From JBDRMV01 sp043825615 (GTDB lineage: Bacteria > CG03): a stretch of DNA of 64,000 bases. The position numbers were made by a program, and so were the translations under genes. Shown here piece by piece: positions 17,420-25,793 of the stretch (its first letter is position 1; every line of letters starts with the position of its first letter). The notes beneath the pieces are model-generated. The model did no database searches, was not told the origin of the DNA, and saw nothing but the letters and a program-made list of their open reading frames with translations. Location: assembly GCA_043825615.1 (NCBI GenBank), contig JBDRRS010000006.1:21816-85815 (forward strand). The letters run 5' to 3'.

Positions 17420-18397
17420 TTACTTTAATTTTTTTTCCAGCATTTTCCGTATTATATCGTCCGCAGTGATTCCCTCCGCTTCGGCGCTGAAATTTATGAC
17501 CAGGCGGTGTCTGAGGGCGGGGAAGGCGATGTCTCTTATGTCTTCTTTTGAAACGGAAAATCTTCCGTCCAGAGCCGCTTTTATTTTTGCAGCCAGAACG
17601 AGCGCCTGCGAAGCCCTGGGCCCCGCGCCCCACGAAATCCATTTTATGACATCGGGGTCGCCGTCCGGAAGGCGTGTCATTTTTACAAGTTTTACGGCGT
17701 ATTCAAGCGAATTGTCGGGGATGGGTATTTTCCTTACGAAATCCTGTATCCCGAGAATTTCCTTTTTCGTAAGAATCGTTTTCAGGTCGTAATCGGGGAA
17801 TGCCGTGGTCGTGAGAGCGATTTTCTTTTCTTCTTCTTCGCCGGGATAGAAAATGTTTATCTGAAAGAAAAACCTGTCGAGCTGCGCCTCGGGCAAAGGG
17901 TACGTCCCTTCCTGCTCGATGGGATTCTGCGTTCCGAGCACAAAAAACGGCTGTTCAAGAAAATAATCGTTCCCGCCCGCGGTAACTTTATATTCCTGCA
18001 TTGCTTCAAGAAGGGCGGACTGTGTTTTCGGGGGCGTTCTGTTTATTTCGTCAGCCAGAATTATGTTGGCAAAAACCGGGCCTTTTATGAACCTGAAATT
18101 CTTGCGACCCGATTTCAAGTCCTCTTCTATTATATCCGTTCCTGTTATGTCCGACGGCATCAGGTCGGGAGTGAACTGTATTCTTGAGAATTTCAGGTCA
18201 AGAATCCGGGCGAGAGTTGCCACGAGCAGCGTTTTGGCGAGACCCGGCACGCCCACGATGATGGCATGCCCCTTCGCAAAAAGAGAAATCAACAGCTGTT
18301 CCACGACCTCGTCCTGCCCGATGACGGCTTTTGCAAGTTCGCTTTTTAACGCGTTGAAAGTTTTTGAAATAAGAGAAATTTTTTCTTTATCGCTCAT
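17420..18397 (-). CDS. MoxR-family AAA+ ATPase
   Basis: A 325-residue AAA+ chaperone-like ATPase. Walker A is GVPGLAKT, Walker B is ILADEINR and sensor 1 is LGTQNPIEQEGTYPLPEAQLDRF. A C-terminal lid domain follows. MoxR proteins help mature or insert cofactors into partner proteins, usually with DUF58/VWA genes; none is adjacent here. I chose ATG 18397, just after the EI stop; ATG 18406 is an alternative that would overlap it. A GGA lies 8 nt before 18397. Confidence 0.93.
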   Translation of the reverse strand: MSDKEKISLISKTFNALKSELAKAVIGQDEVVEQLLISLFAKGHAIIVGVPGLAKTLLVATLARILDLKFSRIQFTPDLMPSDITGTDIIEEDLKSGRKNFRFIKGPVFANIILADEINRTPPKTQSALLEAMQEYKVTAGGNDYFLEQPFFVLGTQNPIEQEGTYPLPEAQLDRFFFQINIFYPGEEEEKKIALTTTAFPDYDLKTILTKKEILGIQDFVRKIPIPDNSLEYAVKLVKMTRLPDGDPDVIKWISWGAGPRASQALVLAAKIKAALDGRFSVSKEDIRDIAFPALRHRLVINFSAEAEGITADDIIRKMLEKKLK

Positions 18398-18398
18398 A

Positions 18399-20084
18399 TC
18401 ACACATCCAGAGGATGTTTCACAAAATCCCGCGCAAATTTTTTTGCTTCCCTGTAATCTGTCGTTCGTATTATCTGTTTTATTTTAGGGATTGAAATTGA
18501 AGACATACTCAACTCATCAAAGTCCATTCCAACAAGCAGTTTGGTATAAGCGGGGTCCGAAGCCATTTCCCCGCACATTGAAACCTGCTTGCCTGCCCTG
18601 TGGGATGCCTTTACGACATAATCAATCAGCCGCAGGATGGAGAGGTCCATCGGCTCATAAATATAGCCGACGTTTTCATTTGACCTGTCGGCGGCAAGAG
18701 TGTACTGGATAAGGTCGTTTGTCCCGATGCTTAAAAAGTCAACTTCCTCCGCTATTAAGTCGGCGGTGAGCGCGGCGGAAGGAACTTCAATCAGCGCCCC
18801 GAGGGGGGTTTTTTTGTTAAACGGTACGCCTTCGTTTTCAAGTTCGCGCTTCACTTCTTCAAGAACCGTCTTTACTTTTTTCACTTCGGAAACGGAGGTT
18901 ATCATCGGAATCATTATTTTCAAATTTCCCGCCGAAGATGCCCTCATCAAAGCTCTCAACTGTGTCTTGAAAACTTCGGGGATTTTAAAGCAAAGCCGGA
19001 TTGCCCTCAGGCCCATTATCGGATTAGCTTCCTCGGGGAGTTCTATTGAACCGGCAAGTTTATCTGCTCCAATGTCAAAAGTTCTTACTATGACGGGGTA
19101 GGGAAGCATTTTTTCACAGATTGTTTTGTATATTTGATACTGCTCTGCCTCCTTCGGCACCTCCGGAGAATTCATAAAAATGTACTCGCTTCTGTAAAGG
19201 CCGATTCCTTCGGCGCCGTGAGCAAGAACCGTGGGGATTTCCTCCGGTATTTCTATGTTTGCCATGAGAGACAGAGTTTTTCCGTCCCGGGTAACGGTCG
19301 GTTTTTCTATGAGGTACTGCAGGGAGTATTGTTCCTCATGATATTTTTTTCGTTCTCTTTTGTAATTTATGAGCGTTTCCTCGTCGGGAGCGGTTATCAC
19401 GATTCCGCTTACTCCGTCAACAATGATGTCCTGCATACCCTCAATGTTCTGCGAAAAGTTTTTCAGCCCGGTGACGGCGGGTATTTCAAGAGCTCTCGCC
19501 ATAATTGCCGTGTGGGATGTCTTCCCGCCGATATCGGTTACAAAGGCAATCACCGAATTGCCTTTCATGTTAGTGGTGTCCGCAGGGGTGATGTTGTGTG
19601 CGACAATTACCGAATTTTCGGGAATCTGCGACCAGGAGAACTTTTCGTCTCTCTGCAGAAGATGAGCCATAATTTTGTTGCCCAGTTCGGATATGTCCCG
19701 CGCTCTTTCCTTCAGATAAGCATTTTTTATGTTCTGAAATTCCGAAATGATTTTTTTTAACTGCATTGAGAATGCGAATTCGACGTTGACTTTCTGTTTC
19801 CTGATAATTTCCTCCGTGTCTTCTATGAGAATTCTGTCTTCCAGGAAAAGCCGGTAGCCCTCAAAAATCTGGCTTTTCCGGCGCCCGAGTTCTTTCCGGA
19901 TTTTTTTCTCAACTTCCATAATGTCCTTTCGTGTTTGCGAAACCGCTTTTCTGAAACGCGCGATTTCATTTTTCACCGCGTTAGCGAGGATGCTTCTTCT
20001 ATAAACATTCTGAATTTCTTTTTCAAGAACAAAAACTTTTCCTATGGCTATGCCCGGAGAAACCGGAATACCCCTAAAAATCAT
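18399..20084 (-). CDS. ptsI: PTS enzyme I (phosphoenolpyruvate-protein phosphotransferase)
   Basis: EI takes phosphate from phosphoenolpyruvate and passes it to HPr. The protein is 561 residues. The swivelling domain has the phospho-histidine at H191 in GGKTSHTAIMARA. The PEP-binding barrel shows GLYRSEYIFM, GLRAIR and SIGTNDLIQY. The catalytic cysteine lies in VSMCGEMASDP. The frame stays open to 20114, but AGGAG lies 6 nt before ATG 20084, which matches the usual EI N-terminus. It lies 53 nt after the HPr gene. Confidence 0.97.
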   Translation of the reverse strand: MIFRGIPVSPGIAIGKVFVLEKEIQNVYRRSILANAVKNEIARFRKAVSQTRKDIMEVEKKIRKELGRRKSQIFEGYRLFLEDRILIEDTEEIIRKQKVNVEFAFSMQLKKIISEFQNIKNAYLKERARDISELGNKIMAHLLQRDEKFSWSQIPENSVIVAHNITPADTTNMKGNSVIAFVTDIGGKTSHTAIMARALEIPAVTGLKNFSQNIEGMQDIIVDGVSGIVITAPDEETLINYKRERKKYHEEQYSLQYLIEKPTVTRDGKTLSLMANIEIPEEIPTVLAHGAEGIGLYRSEYIFMNSPEVPKEAEQYQIYKTICEKMLPYPVIVRTFDIGADKLAGSIELPEEANPIMGLRAIRLCFKIPEVFKTQLRALMRASSAGNLKIMIPMITSVSEVKKVKTVLEEVKRELENEGVPFNKKTPLGALIEVPSAALTADLIAEEVDFLSIGTNDLIQYTLAADRSNENVGYIYEPMDLSILRLIDYVVKASHRAGKQVSMCGEMASDPAYTKLLVGMDFDELSMSSISIPKIKQIIRTTDYREAKKFARDFVKHPLDV

Positions 20085-20137
20085 ATTTACTCCTTGTCCT
20101 GTGAGATAACTCACGGGGCTTGCCGTATGTGCTGCGG

Positions 20138-20410
20138 TTATTCTCCAAAGTTATCGTTTACCAATTTATCGAAGCAATCCGCAAGAGCCGCGCTATCGGG
20201 CCCTTCAATCCTGATTTCAATTTCATCCCCCTCTTCTATTCCCAGGGCGAGAATTCCGAGGGAAGAATCCGTCCCCGCTTCATTCTCACCCTTTTTTATA
20301 AAGACATTGCTCTTGAATCTGCCGACGAGTTTGGCAATTGTGAGGGCGGTTCTCACGTGGATACCGGCCGCAAGCATTATTTTATATTTTTTAGTGACAG
20401 CACCCTGCAA
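20138..20410 (-). CDS. ptsH: PTS phosphocarrier protein HPr
   Basis: HPr shuttles phosphate from EI to the EIIA domains. It is 90 residues. The active site reads GIHVRTA, with the phospho-histidine kept but the usual Pro of GLHARPA replaced by Thr. The serine region reads DSSLGILALG, close to the regulatory Ser46 segment. The start is TTG 20410, supported by GGGAGG 5 nt upstream; the gene overlaps the EIID 3' end by 20 nt. No HPr kinase gene is seen nearby, so serine regulation is unproven. Confidence 0.92.
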   Translation of the reverse strand: MQGAVTKKYKIMLAAGIHVRTALTIAKLVGRFKSNVFIKKGENEAGTDSSLGILALGIEEGDEIEIRIEGPDSAALADCFDKLVNDNFGE

Positions 20411-21176
20411 AGATTCCTCCCGTTATGACAACAATATAAAAAAGAAGCGTCGCAGAAATTCTGTTGAGAAAAAGAACCAGCAAAACAAACGAAACGGGAT
20501 ACGCCATTTTAAGCGCCATGGTTCCGGTTTCGGACATAAAGCCCCTTACAAGCAGAAGGGAAATCAGAACAATCGCTGTCGTTCTCAAATAACCCGCCCA
20601 CTTGTGGATGTATCCGGCTAAAATTTTATCAAAAATTTTTTCCCCGTCTTCAAAGCCGATGAAAATGCCGCGGTATCTTATAATGAGGTGGAAAATATTG
20701 AAAATAACGAAAGCCGCCGCAGGGCCGAGCCACATAAGATTTACATTCTTGGAGAAAAGCAGAATCAGGGTTGCCCCGATAAGGGCGGTGAAGGGTCTGG
20801 CGATTCCCCATATCATTGAGTCGCCGAAGGCGGCAATGGGCCCTCCCAGAATTTTTTTTGTGTTAACCGCGCGTTCTATGTGCCGCCTGTCTCCGCTTTC
20901 CGCAAACAATTTTTCTTCTCTGGCGACAACGCCGAATATAAAAGAGGCGCAGTAGGGGTGAGTGTTAAAAAAATCAAGATGCCTCAGGTAGGCGGCTTTT
21001 TTTTCTTCTTTGTTTTCATATAAAAGATCCAGGACGGGCTTTATCGTGTAAAGAAAGCCCGCATTCTGCATTCCTTTGAAATTCCAGAGCGCCTGCAGCA
21101 GAAATGACCTGAAGAAAACCTTTCTCAGGACTTTTCCGAACTTCTTTTCGTAATGTCTTTCCGGTTTTATTTCCAT
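20391..21176 (-). CDS. PTS mannose/fructose/sorbose family EIID
   Basis: An inner-membrane subunit of 261 residues of a mannose-family PTS permease. The family motif FFRSFLLQALWNFKGMQNAGF is near the N-terminus. PYCASFIFGVV and GPIAAFGDSMIWG follow, then three or four C-terminal membrane helices. With EIIC it forms the membrane channel. Its start overlaps EIIC by 10 nt, so the two are probably translated together. Confidence 0.93.
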   Translation of the reverse strand: MEIKPERHYEKKFGKVLRKVFFRSFLLQALWNFKGMQNAGFLYTIKPVLDLLYENKEEKKAAYLRHLDFFNTHPYCASFIFGVVAREEKLFAESGDRRHIERAVNTKKILGGPIAAFGDSMIWGIARPFTALIGATLILLFSKNVNLMWLGPAAAFVIFNIFHLIIRYRGIFIGFEDGEKIFDKILAGYIHKWAGYLRTTAIVLISLLLVRGFMSETGTMALKMAYPVSFVLLVLFLNRISATLLFYIVVITGGIFAGCCH

Positions 21177-21793
21177 TTTATGAACATCTCGAATAACTGC
21201 GCAAAACAGAGAATATATATAAATCTCAAAATTACCCCCGGGTCAACGTTCAAAATACTAAAAAGCATCCAGTAGGCGCGCGGTATCTGCGTAATGAGAA
21301 TATAACATGCCGCAAAAAAGAATGCGCTCACCAGAAAAACCCTCAGAATAGCGAACAGAGTAAAGAAATTGACGCTCTCGTATTTGTCTTTTGCAACATC
21401 CGCCTTTATTTTGTCGATGGTATCCGAATTACGGAGCCGGATTTTTAACCTTGCCGCCTGAAAAAGAATCCCGCACGGTATCGAAACGGCCAGAGCCAGA
21501 ATTATTGCAGGGAACTCGGTTATCCCGTAGTTTGAAATTGAAAAAATTGCTGATGCGGTTGCCAGAGCCGACGTCATGGGCATGTCCGGCGGGGTTGACG
21601 AGCCGATGGGAATTACGCTCGACCATATTAATTCAACGCATATCCCGATGATAAAACCGACGTAAGGATTGCCGAGGCAGAGACCTATTACGGGGCCCAG
21701 TATGATAGGCCTTGAGAGCATAAACTGACCTGCTGTGACCGTATCGCAGGATAAAACGCCGGTCATCAGCGAAGCGAGAACGATATTCAGCAT
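21167..21793 (-). CDS. PTS mannose/fructose/sorbose family EIIC
   Basis: A polytopic membrane subunit of 208 residues that forms the sugar path with EIID. Recognisable segments are GPVIGLCLGNPYVGFIIG, ELIWSSVIPIGSSTPPD and ALATASAIFS. It is shorter than E. coli ManY (about 266 residues) but covers the conserved core. It ends in the EIID gene and starts 1 bp into the GH57 stop, so all are in one operon. The sugar cannot be read from sequence. Confidence 0.88.
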   Translation of the reverse strand: MLNIVLASLMTGVLSCDTVTAGQFMLSRPIILGPVIGLCLGNPYVGFIIGICVELIWSSVIPIGSSTPPDMPMTSALATASAIFSISNYGITEFPAIILALAVSIPCGILFQAARLKIRLRNSDTIDKIKADVAKDKYESVNFFTLFAILRVFLVSAFFFAACYILITQIPRAYWMLFSILNVDPGVILRFIYILCFAQLFEMFIKWK

Positions 21794-23856
21794 TAAACCA
21801 TAATCCTTATCGTTCCCGCGTCCGCCTGGCCGGGTTCGATTTCAACCCCGTTCAGGAATGTAAGGGAAACGCCCTGGAAAAGGGATTCAAAACCGGTGTC
21901 TATCAGGCAGACGGTTTCAACGGGATAAAGCCATATTTTTGCTTTTTTTGAGCGCAAAATTTTCATGGTCAGGTTGTATGTTTTGTCCTCAAGAACCACG
22001 GAGTCGCCGTATCCCTGAAACAATTCCGTGCAGGGGACGGTTTCGGCGCCGACCGCCAATGTTGCGGAATTTTGTGAGGACGGGCTTAAATTCAGTTCTA
22101 TGCCGGGGAGCAGATTTATTTTTTTCGGAGAATTATTCGTAATTTTCCAGAGAAATTTTATTTCACCGTTGCCGGCGAATTCAAATGTCTTTGTTACGGT
22201 TATGTTTACAAAGTTATCCGCTTCCCACACGCGGCCTGTTCTTTCGCAGATTATTCTTCCGGCATCACGGTCTATCGTGTATTTGAAGGGTTGATTGACG
22301 AAGTCGCCCTGCTCGCCGTATGTGCATTTTGCGAAGTCCTCGAGGCGGGTTTCCGGGTGGAAAAAATGGAAAATGAATGAAAATCTGTCATACCAGTCGT
22401 AAGTAAGTTTCTGCGCGTCTTTAATTTTGACTGTTGATTTAGCTGTTTCATCACTTAATATATTCGAAGTGTGATACACCTCCTTCCGGCGCTTCATGAC
22501 GAAACCGAGGTTGTGACAGGTCCTGAATTCGGAGAGTTCCGAAACGTTTGCTCCTATGTCAGGGTGGATGTGCGCGGAAAAATTTTCAGTGCAGACGTCT
22601 ATTTCGTTCTGGCCGTAAAAGACGGAATCGTCCTCCGTGAGCAGCATTTTTTTACCGGTGACTCCGTAAAGCAGTTTTTCGCATTCAAGAAGTTCGTGGA
22701 AAGCGGCGGCTCTCAGGTGCCCCATGTAAATTCCGCCGAAAATTCCGTGCCAGTAAGCGCAGTTGCACTGGCCTCTGAAAAGATGCCGCTGCATTGCGGG
22801 GAAGTCAGGGCTTTCCCGGAAGTTAATTATTGCACGCGAGAGTTTGAGCATCTTTTTATGCATAAGATTGCTTTCGGGGTATTTGACGAGCATATTCTGG
22901 AAAATGCCCCCGTACATAAAATTCATCCACGGTTTTTTCTCTGTCTCGTCGGTTCCCCGTATTTTTTCGTAAATGGGCCGGAAAGTATTTCCTGAATCAT
23001 AGGGGAGCGTCCACATCCCCATTTTGGAATACGAGCGGGCGGGCAGATAGATGTTGCCGTCGGAGGGGAATCTGTCCGTGTAATCGGAAAGTTTTATCGT
23101 AGAAATGTTTCCTGCTTTCTGTTCTTTCAGAAGAAGGGTAAAAAAATTCTCAAGCCATTTGTTTTCATAAGTGTGTTTGTATGACCCCGGCCATGCGCCG
23201 AATTTTTCGATATCATCTATCATTATTCTCACCCCGCCGCCGGCTTCCTCGCCTATTTTTTTTATATATTCAATGACTTTCGCCGGCGCGGAATACGGCA
23301 TTTTGTATCTCAGGGACTCAAGTATAGGGAACATTTTTAACTTAAAACCCGCATGCTCCGTGATAAAATAGCCGTGCAGTTTATCGTCCAACCATCCCGC
23401 CCCGTTAAAATGACAGTTGTCCACCAGAGTATATTCGATTCCCGCCATTGCAATGGGTTTTGCAAGATACGACTCCCATACCCTCTCCGGAAGCCACATT
23501 CCGCGGGGGTGAACGCCCATTTTCTCGGTGAGAAATTTCGTAAAGAGCAAAATCTGTTCCGTTATATCCGTTTCGGTTATGAGCGGCAATACCGGTTCAT
23601 AAAGAGGTCCGCCCAAAATTTCAATTTGTCCTCTGTCTATCATTGCTTGAAGCGAGCCGATAAACTCCGGTTTGTTTTCAAAGAGCCACTCGAGCAGGGA
23701 CCCGCTCAGATGGATGTTAATTAAAAGTTCGGGGAAGTTCTCGAGTACTTTTAAAAAAGGCGCATATGATGTTCTGTAACATTCTTCAAATATCCTCGGA
23801 TGGTTACCTATCGGCTGATGACCGTGCACCCCGAAAGCAAAATACATTCCGTTCAT
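21793..23856 (-). CDS. GH57 alpha-amylase / 4-alpha-glucanotransferase
   Basis: A 687-residue cytoplasmic alpha-glucan enzyme with no signal peptide. The GH57 barrel begins AFGVHGHQPIGN. The nucleophile region is GMWLPERVWE (E) and the acid region is DDIEKFGAWPGSYKHTYE (D). The C-terminal half matches the DUF1925/DUF1926 beta domains of amylase/glucanotransferase type members. The start is ATG 23856, just after the EIIB stop. No SD is left there, because the 39-bp repeat at 23864-23902 covers the place. Lying inside a PTS operon, it probably links sugar intake with glycogen or maltodextrin turnover; this is inference. Confidence 0.9.
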   Translation of the reverse strand: MNGMYFAFGVHGHQPIGNHPRIFEECYRTSYAPFLKVLENFPELLINIHLSGSLLEWLFENKPEFIGSLQAMIDRGQIEILGGPLYEPVLPLITETDITEQILLFTKFLTEKMGVHPRGMWLPERVWESYLAKPIAMAGIEYTLVDNCHFNGAGWLDDKLHGYFITEHAGFKLKMFPILESLRYKMPYSAPAKVIEYIKKIGEEAGGGVRIMIDDIEKFGAWPGSYKHTYENKWLENFFTLLLKEQKAGNISTIKLSDYTDRFPSDGNIYLPARSYSKMGMWTLPYDSGNTFRPIYEKIRGTDETEKKPWMNFMYGGIFQNMLVKYPESNLMHKKMLKLSRAIINFRESPDFPAMQRHLFRGQCNCAYWHGIFGGIYMGHLRAAAFHELLECEKLLYGVTGKKMLLTEDDSVFYGQNEIDVCTENFSAHIHPDIGANVSELSEFRTCHNLGFVMKRRKEVYHTSNILSDETAKSTVKIKDAQKLTYDWYDRFSFIFHFFHPETRLEDFAKCTYGEQGDFVNQPFKYTIDRDAGRIICERTGRVWEADNFVNITVTKTFEFAGNGEIKFLWKITNNSPKKINLLPGIELNLSPSSQNSATLAVGAETVPCTELFQGYGDSVVLEDKTYNLTMKILRSKKAKIWLYPVETVCLIDTGFESLFQGVSLTFLNGVEIEPGQADAGTIRIMV

Positions 23857-23857
23857 T

Positions 23858-24373
23858 TTATGTGGAAGGGGCAGGGTCTTTTCGAGAGCCGTCCCCAACC
23901 ATACCAATTATTTTTTCAAGTGGAATTTTTTCATCCGAAGGCAATGTCTGAATAAATATTTTAACGCCCTTTTCCAAAAGGCAGAAGAGTATCTCTTTTT
24001 CCGTTTCATCAATATACACCGACTTCGTAAGGGCGGTTTTTGAGTCGGTGTAATTAACGAGTCCCATATTTATACCGGGCAAAGTAACGCCCATATCAAA
24101 AAGTTTCTTCAGGATTTCTATCGACTGCACTATGACGAGGATTTTTTTGGCGGAGGCCTCCAATGTTGGCCATCTTTCGGAGGCCATGCCGATTGTTAAT
24201 ATCTCGAATGATACTTCCTGAGGAACGGAAAACCTCATAACCCTGGTTTCAAATTCGCTGTTATAAATATCATCGTCTATTACCAGGATTTCGTCGACGG
24301 GGTATGCCTTAAGCCAGCCCTCGACAATCTGCCCGTGTATAAGCCGCGAATCCACGCGGAATAATTTAATCAT
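23858..24373 (-). CDS. PTS mannose/fructose/sorbose family EIIB
   Basis: A cytoplasmic phosphocarrier of 171 residues that passes phosphate to the incoming sugar. The active site is FRVDSRLIHGQIVEGW, with the phospho-histidine in LIHGQ. Further family features are DEILVIDDDIYN and GLVNYTD. The last ~15 residues (from MVGDG on) are encoded by the dispersed 39-bp repeat and look foreign, since the normal domain ends before them. It overlaps the EIIA gene by 4 bp. Confidence 0.94.
   Translation of the reverse strand: MIKLFRVDSRLIHGQIVEGWLKAYPVDEILVIDDDIYNSEFETRVMRFSVPQEVSFEILTIGMASERWPTLEASAKKILVIVQSIEILKKLFDMGVTLPGINMGLVNYTDSKTALTKSVYIDETEKEILFCLLEKGVKIFIQTLPSDEKIPLEKIIGMVGDGSRKDPAPST
23864..23902. 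repeat. 39-bp dispersed repeat, copy B
   Basis: This copy is nearly identical to 2029-2067 (34 or 35 of 39 positions). It lies inside the 3' end of the EIIB gene and reads MVGDG in frame, as copy A does in the LapA-like gene. It also occupies the spot where the GH57 gene would be expected to have its ribosome binding site. Confidence 0.75.
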
Positions 24374-24792
24374 TGCTCCGCCCTTTTTGTGTTTATTCGT
24401 GAGACGAATTTCGCTTTTACATCTACAATCGATTCCCTGCCTGCCTTTATAATTTCAGAGCACAACTGTTCCGGCGGGATTTTGTCTCTTTTCGTTATCA
24501 GTTCAAGGAGCATCGGAAGGTTAACGCCCGATACGACCCACATGTTTTTTCCGGGCAGCAGCCTGCAGGCGCAGTTGCACGGCGACCCGCCGAGAAAATC
24601 GGTTAAGATAAAGATATCTTCGCCGGATCTTTCGGCGACGGCTGTACCAAGGGAATTTTTCAGGTCGTCCAGCGACTGGTGCGTCAGGAAGTTTATTGCC
24701 CGTATATTTTCTATTTCGCCTGTCAGGTTTTTTACCGCATTCAAAAGATGTTCGGCAATGTTTCCGTGGGCGGCAATAATTATTTTTGTCAT
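24370..24792 (-). CDS. PTS mannose-family EIIA
   Basis: A 140-residue cytoplasmic domain that takes phosphate from HPr. The phospho-histidine is H9 in IIAAHGNIAEHLL. FILTDFLGGSPCNCA and GVNLPMLLEL are further family features. It is encoded as a separate protein, not fused to EIIB as in E. coli ManX. The gene overlaps ptsN upstream and EIIB downstream by 4 bp each. Confidence 0.94.
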   Translation of the reverse strand: MTKIIIAAHGNIAEHLLNAVKNLTGEIENIRAINFLTHQSLDDLKNSLGTAVAERSGEDIFILTDFLGGSPCNCACRLLPGKNMWVVSGVNLPMLLELITKRDKIPPEQLCSEIIKAGRESIVDVKAKFVSRINTKRAEQ

Positions 24793-25244
24793 TCGTCTTT
24801 CTTCCTGATTGCGGCAAGCACATCCTTTTTTGCGGCGGCGGCAAGCAGTTCCCTCCTGAAATAAGGGTCGTTTAAATACTGGGCGAGTTCCGAAAGAACT
24901 TGCGTGTATTCCCGTCCCGCTTTTTCCGGACCTATGAGGAGAAAAACAAGATGAACCGGTTCTGCGTCCAGAGAATTGAATTCTATGCCGTCGGCCGAAT
25001 TTGCGAAAGCCAGCTTTATTTTTTTTATTTTTTTATGTCTTACGTGGGGCAGGGCAATGCCGTTGCCGATTCCCGTCGACCCCAGAGTTTCCCGCTTGAG
25101 GACCGCCTTGCAGATATCGTTTGCGTATTTTTTTCCGATGTCTTTGGTTTTGACAAAAAGGCCGGTAAGTTCTTCAATGACCCGTTTCTTGGATTTTGCT
25201 TTTGTACGGACGCTTATTAAAGGCGAAGATATGTAATTCAGCAT
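24789..25244 (-). CDS. ptsN: PTS EIIA of fructose/nitrogen type (PtsN-like)
   Basis: A 151-residue EIIA domain of the fructose/Ntr class. The phospho-histidine lies in GSTGIGNGIALPHVR. HLVFLLIGPEKAGREYTQVLSEL is the usual second half. In many Gram-negative genomes ptsN follows hpf beside rpoN and lptB. Here lptB and hpf are present and rpoN is missing from this spot. A regulatory role is more likely than transport, although mannose-type transport genes follow directly. Confidence 0.93.
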   Translation of the reverse strand: MLNYISSPLISVRTKAKSKKRVIEELTGLFVKTKDIGKKYANDICKAVLKRETLGSTGIGNGIALPHVRHKKIKKIKLAFANSADGIEFNSLDAEPVHLVFLLIGPEKAGREYTQVLSELAQYLNDPYFRRELLAAAAKKDVLAAIRKKDE

Positions 25245-25246
25245 GG

Positions 25247-25756
25247 TTATTCGAAGACGGGATGAATTACGTCGATAAGCCCGTCCCCGCTTTTGTACAG
25301 CACCGTAAAAAGCCCGGTGTCCTTGTCGGTATAAAGCCAGAAATGATATTTGCTGCGCAGCATTTTTTCAAGCGCGAGCTCCCGGCTCATAAGAGTAACC
25401 GGTACCCGTCTCATCGTTTCCGCGGGTTCCTCAAAAGCCCTGCTCCCTTTTCTTTTCTTCCGCAGAGCATGGGTATTTTGCAAAGTTTGGTTCTTCGTGC
25501 GGCTCAATTTTACCTTGCAGATGGAATAAACCTTGTCGATAACCGCATACATGGTGTTGTCCGACGCTTTCACTTTCACGAGAGCGTTGGTTTTTGAAAA
25601 TGTTCCCAGAAACTGCGCCGTGGAATTTTTTTTCTCCTGTGACAGGGTAACCGTGATGTTTGAAATGCCGAAACGCTGCCGGAAATAATCCAGTTTTTTC
25701 AGGGCATATTCTTTCAGCGGTTCCGTCAAGCTGAAGTTTTTAGCAACAATTTTCAT
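25247..25756 (-). CDS. hpf: Ribosome hibernation promoting factor, long form
   Basis: A 169-residue protein that binds idle ribosomes. The N-terminal S30AE domain (residues 1-95) has the usual beta-alpha-beta pattern with FSLTEPLKEYALKKL and ALVKVKASDNTMYAVID. A short linker leads to a C-terminal dimerisation domain (about residues 115-169, RRVPVTLMSRELALEKM to LIDVIHPVFE). That makes it the long form, which can dimerise 70S ribosomes by itself. It lies 2 nt before ptsN. Confidence 0.94.
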   Translation of the reverse strand: MKIVAKNFSLTEPLKEYALKKLDYFRQRFGISNITVTLSQEKKNSTAQFLGTFSKTNALVKVKASDNTMYAVIDKVYSICKVKLSRTKNQTLQNTHALRKKRKGSRAFEEPAETMRRVPVTLMSRELALEKMLRSKYHFWLYTDKDTGLFTVLYKSGDGLIDVIHPVFE

Positions 25757-25793
25757 TACAGACCTCCCTATTACATTTAATCAGAAATCGTCT

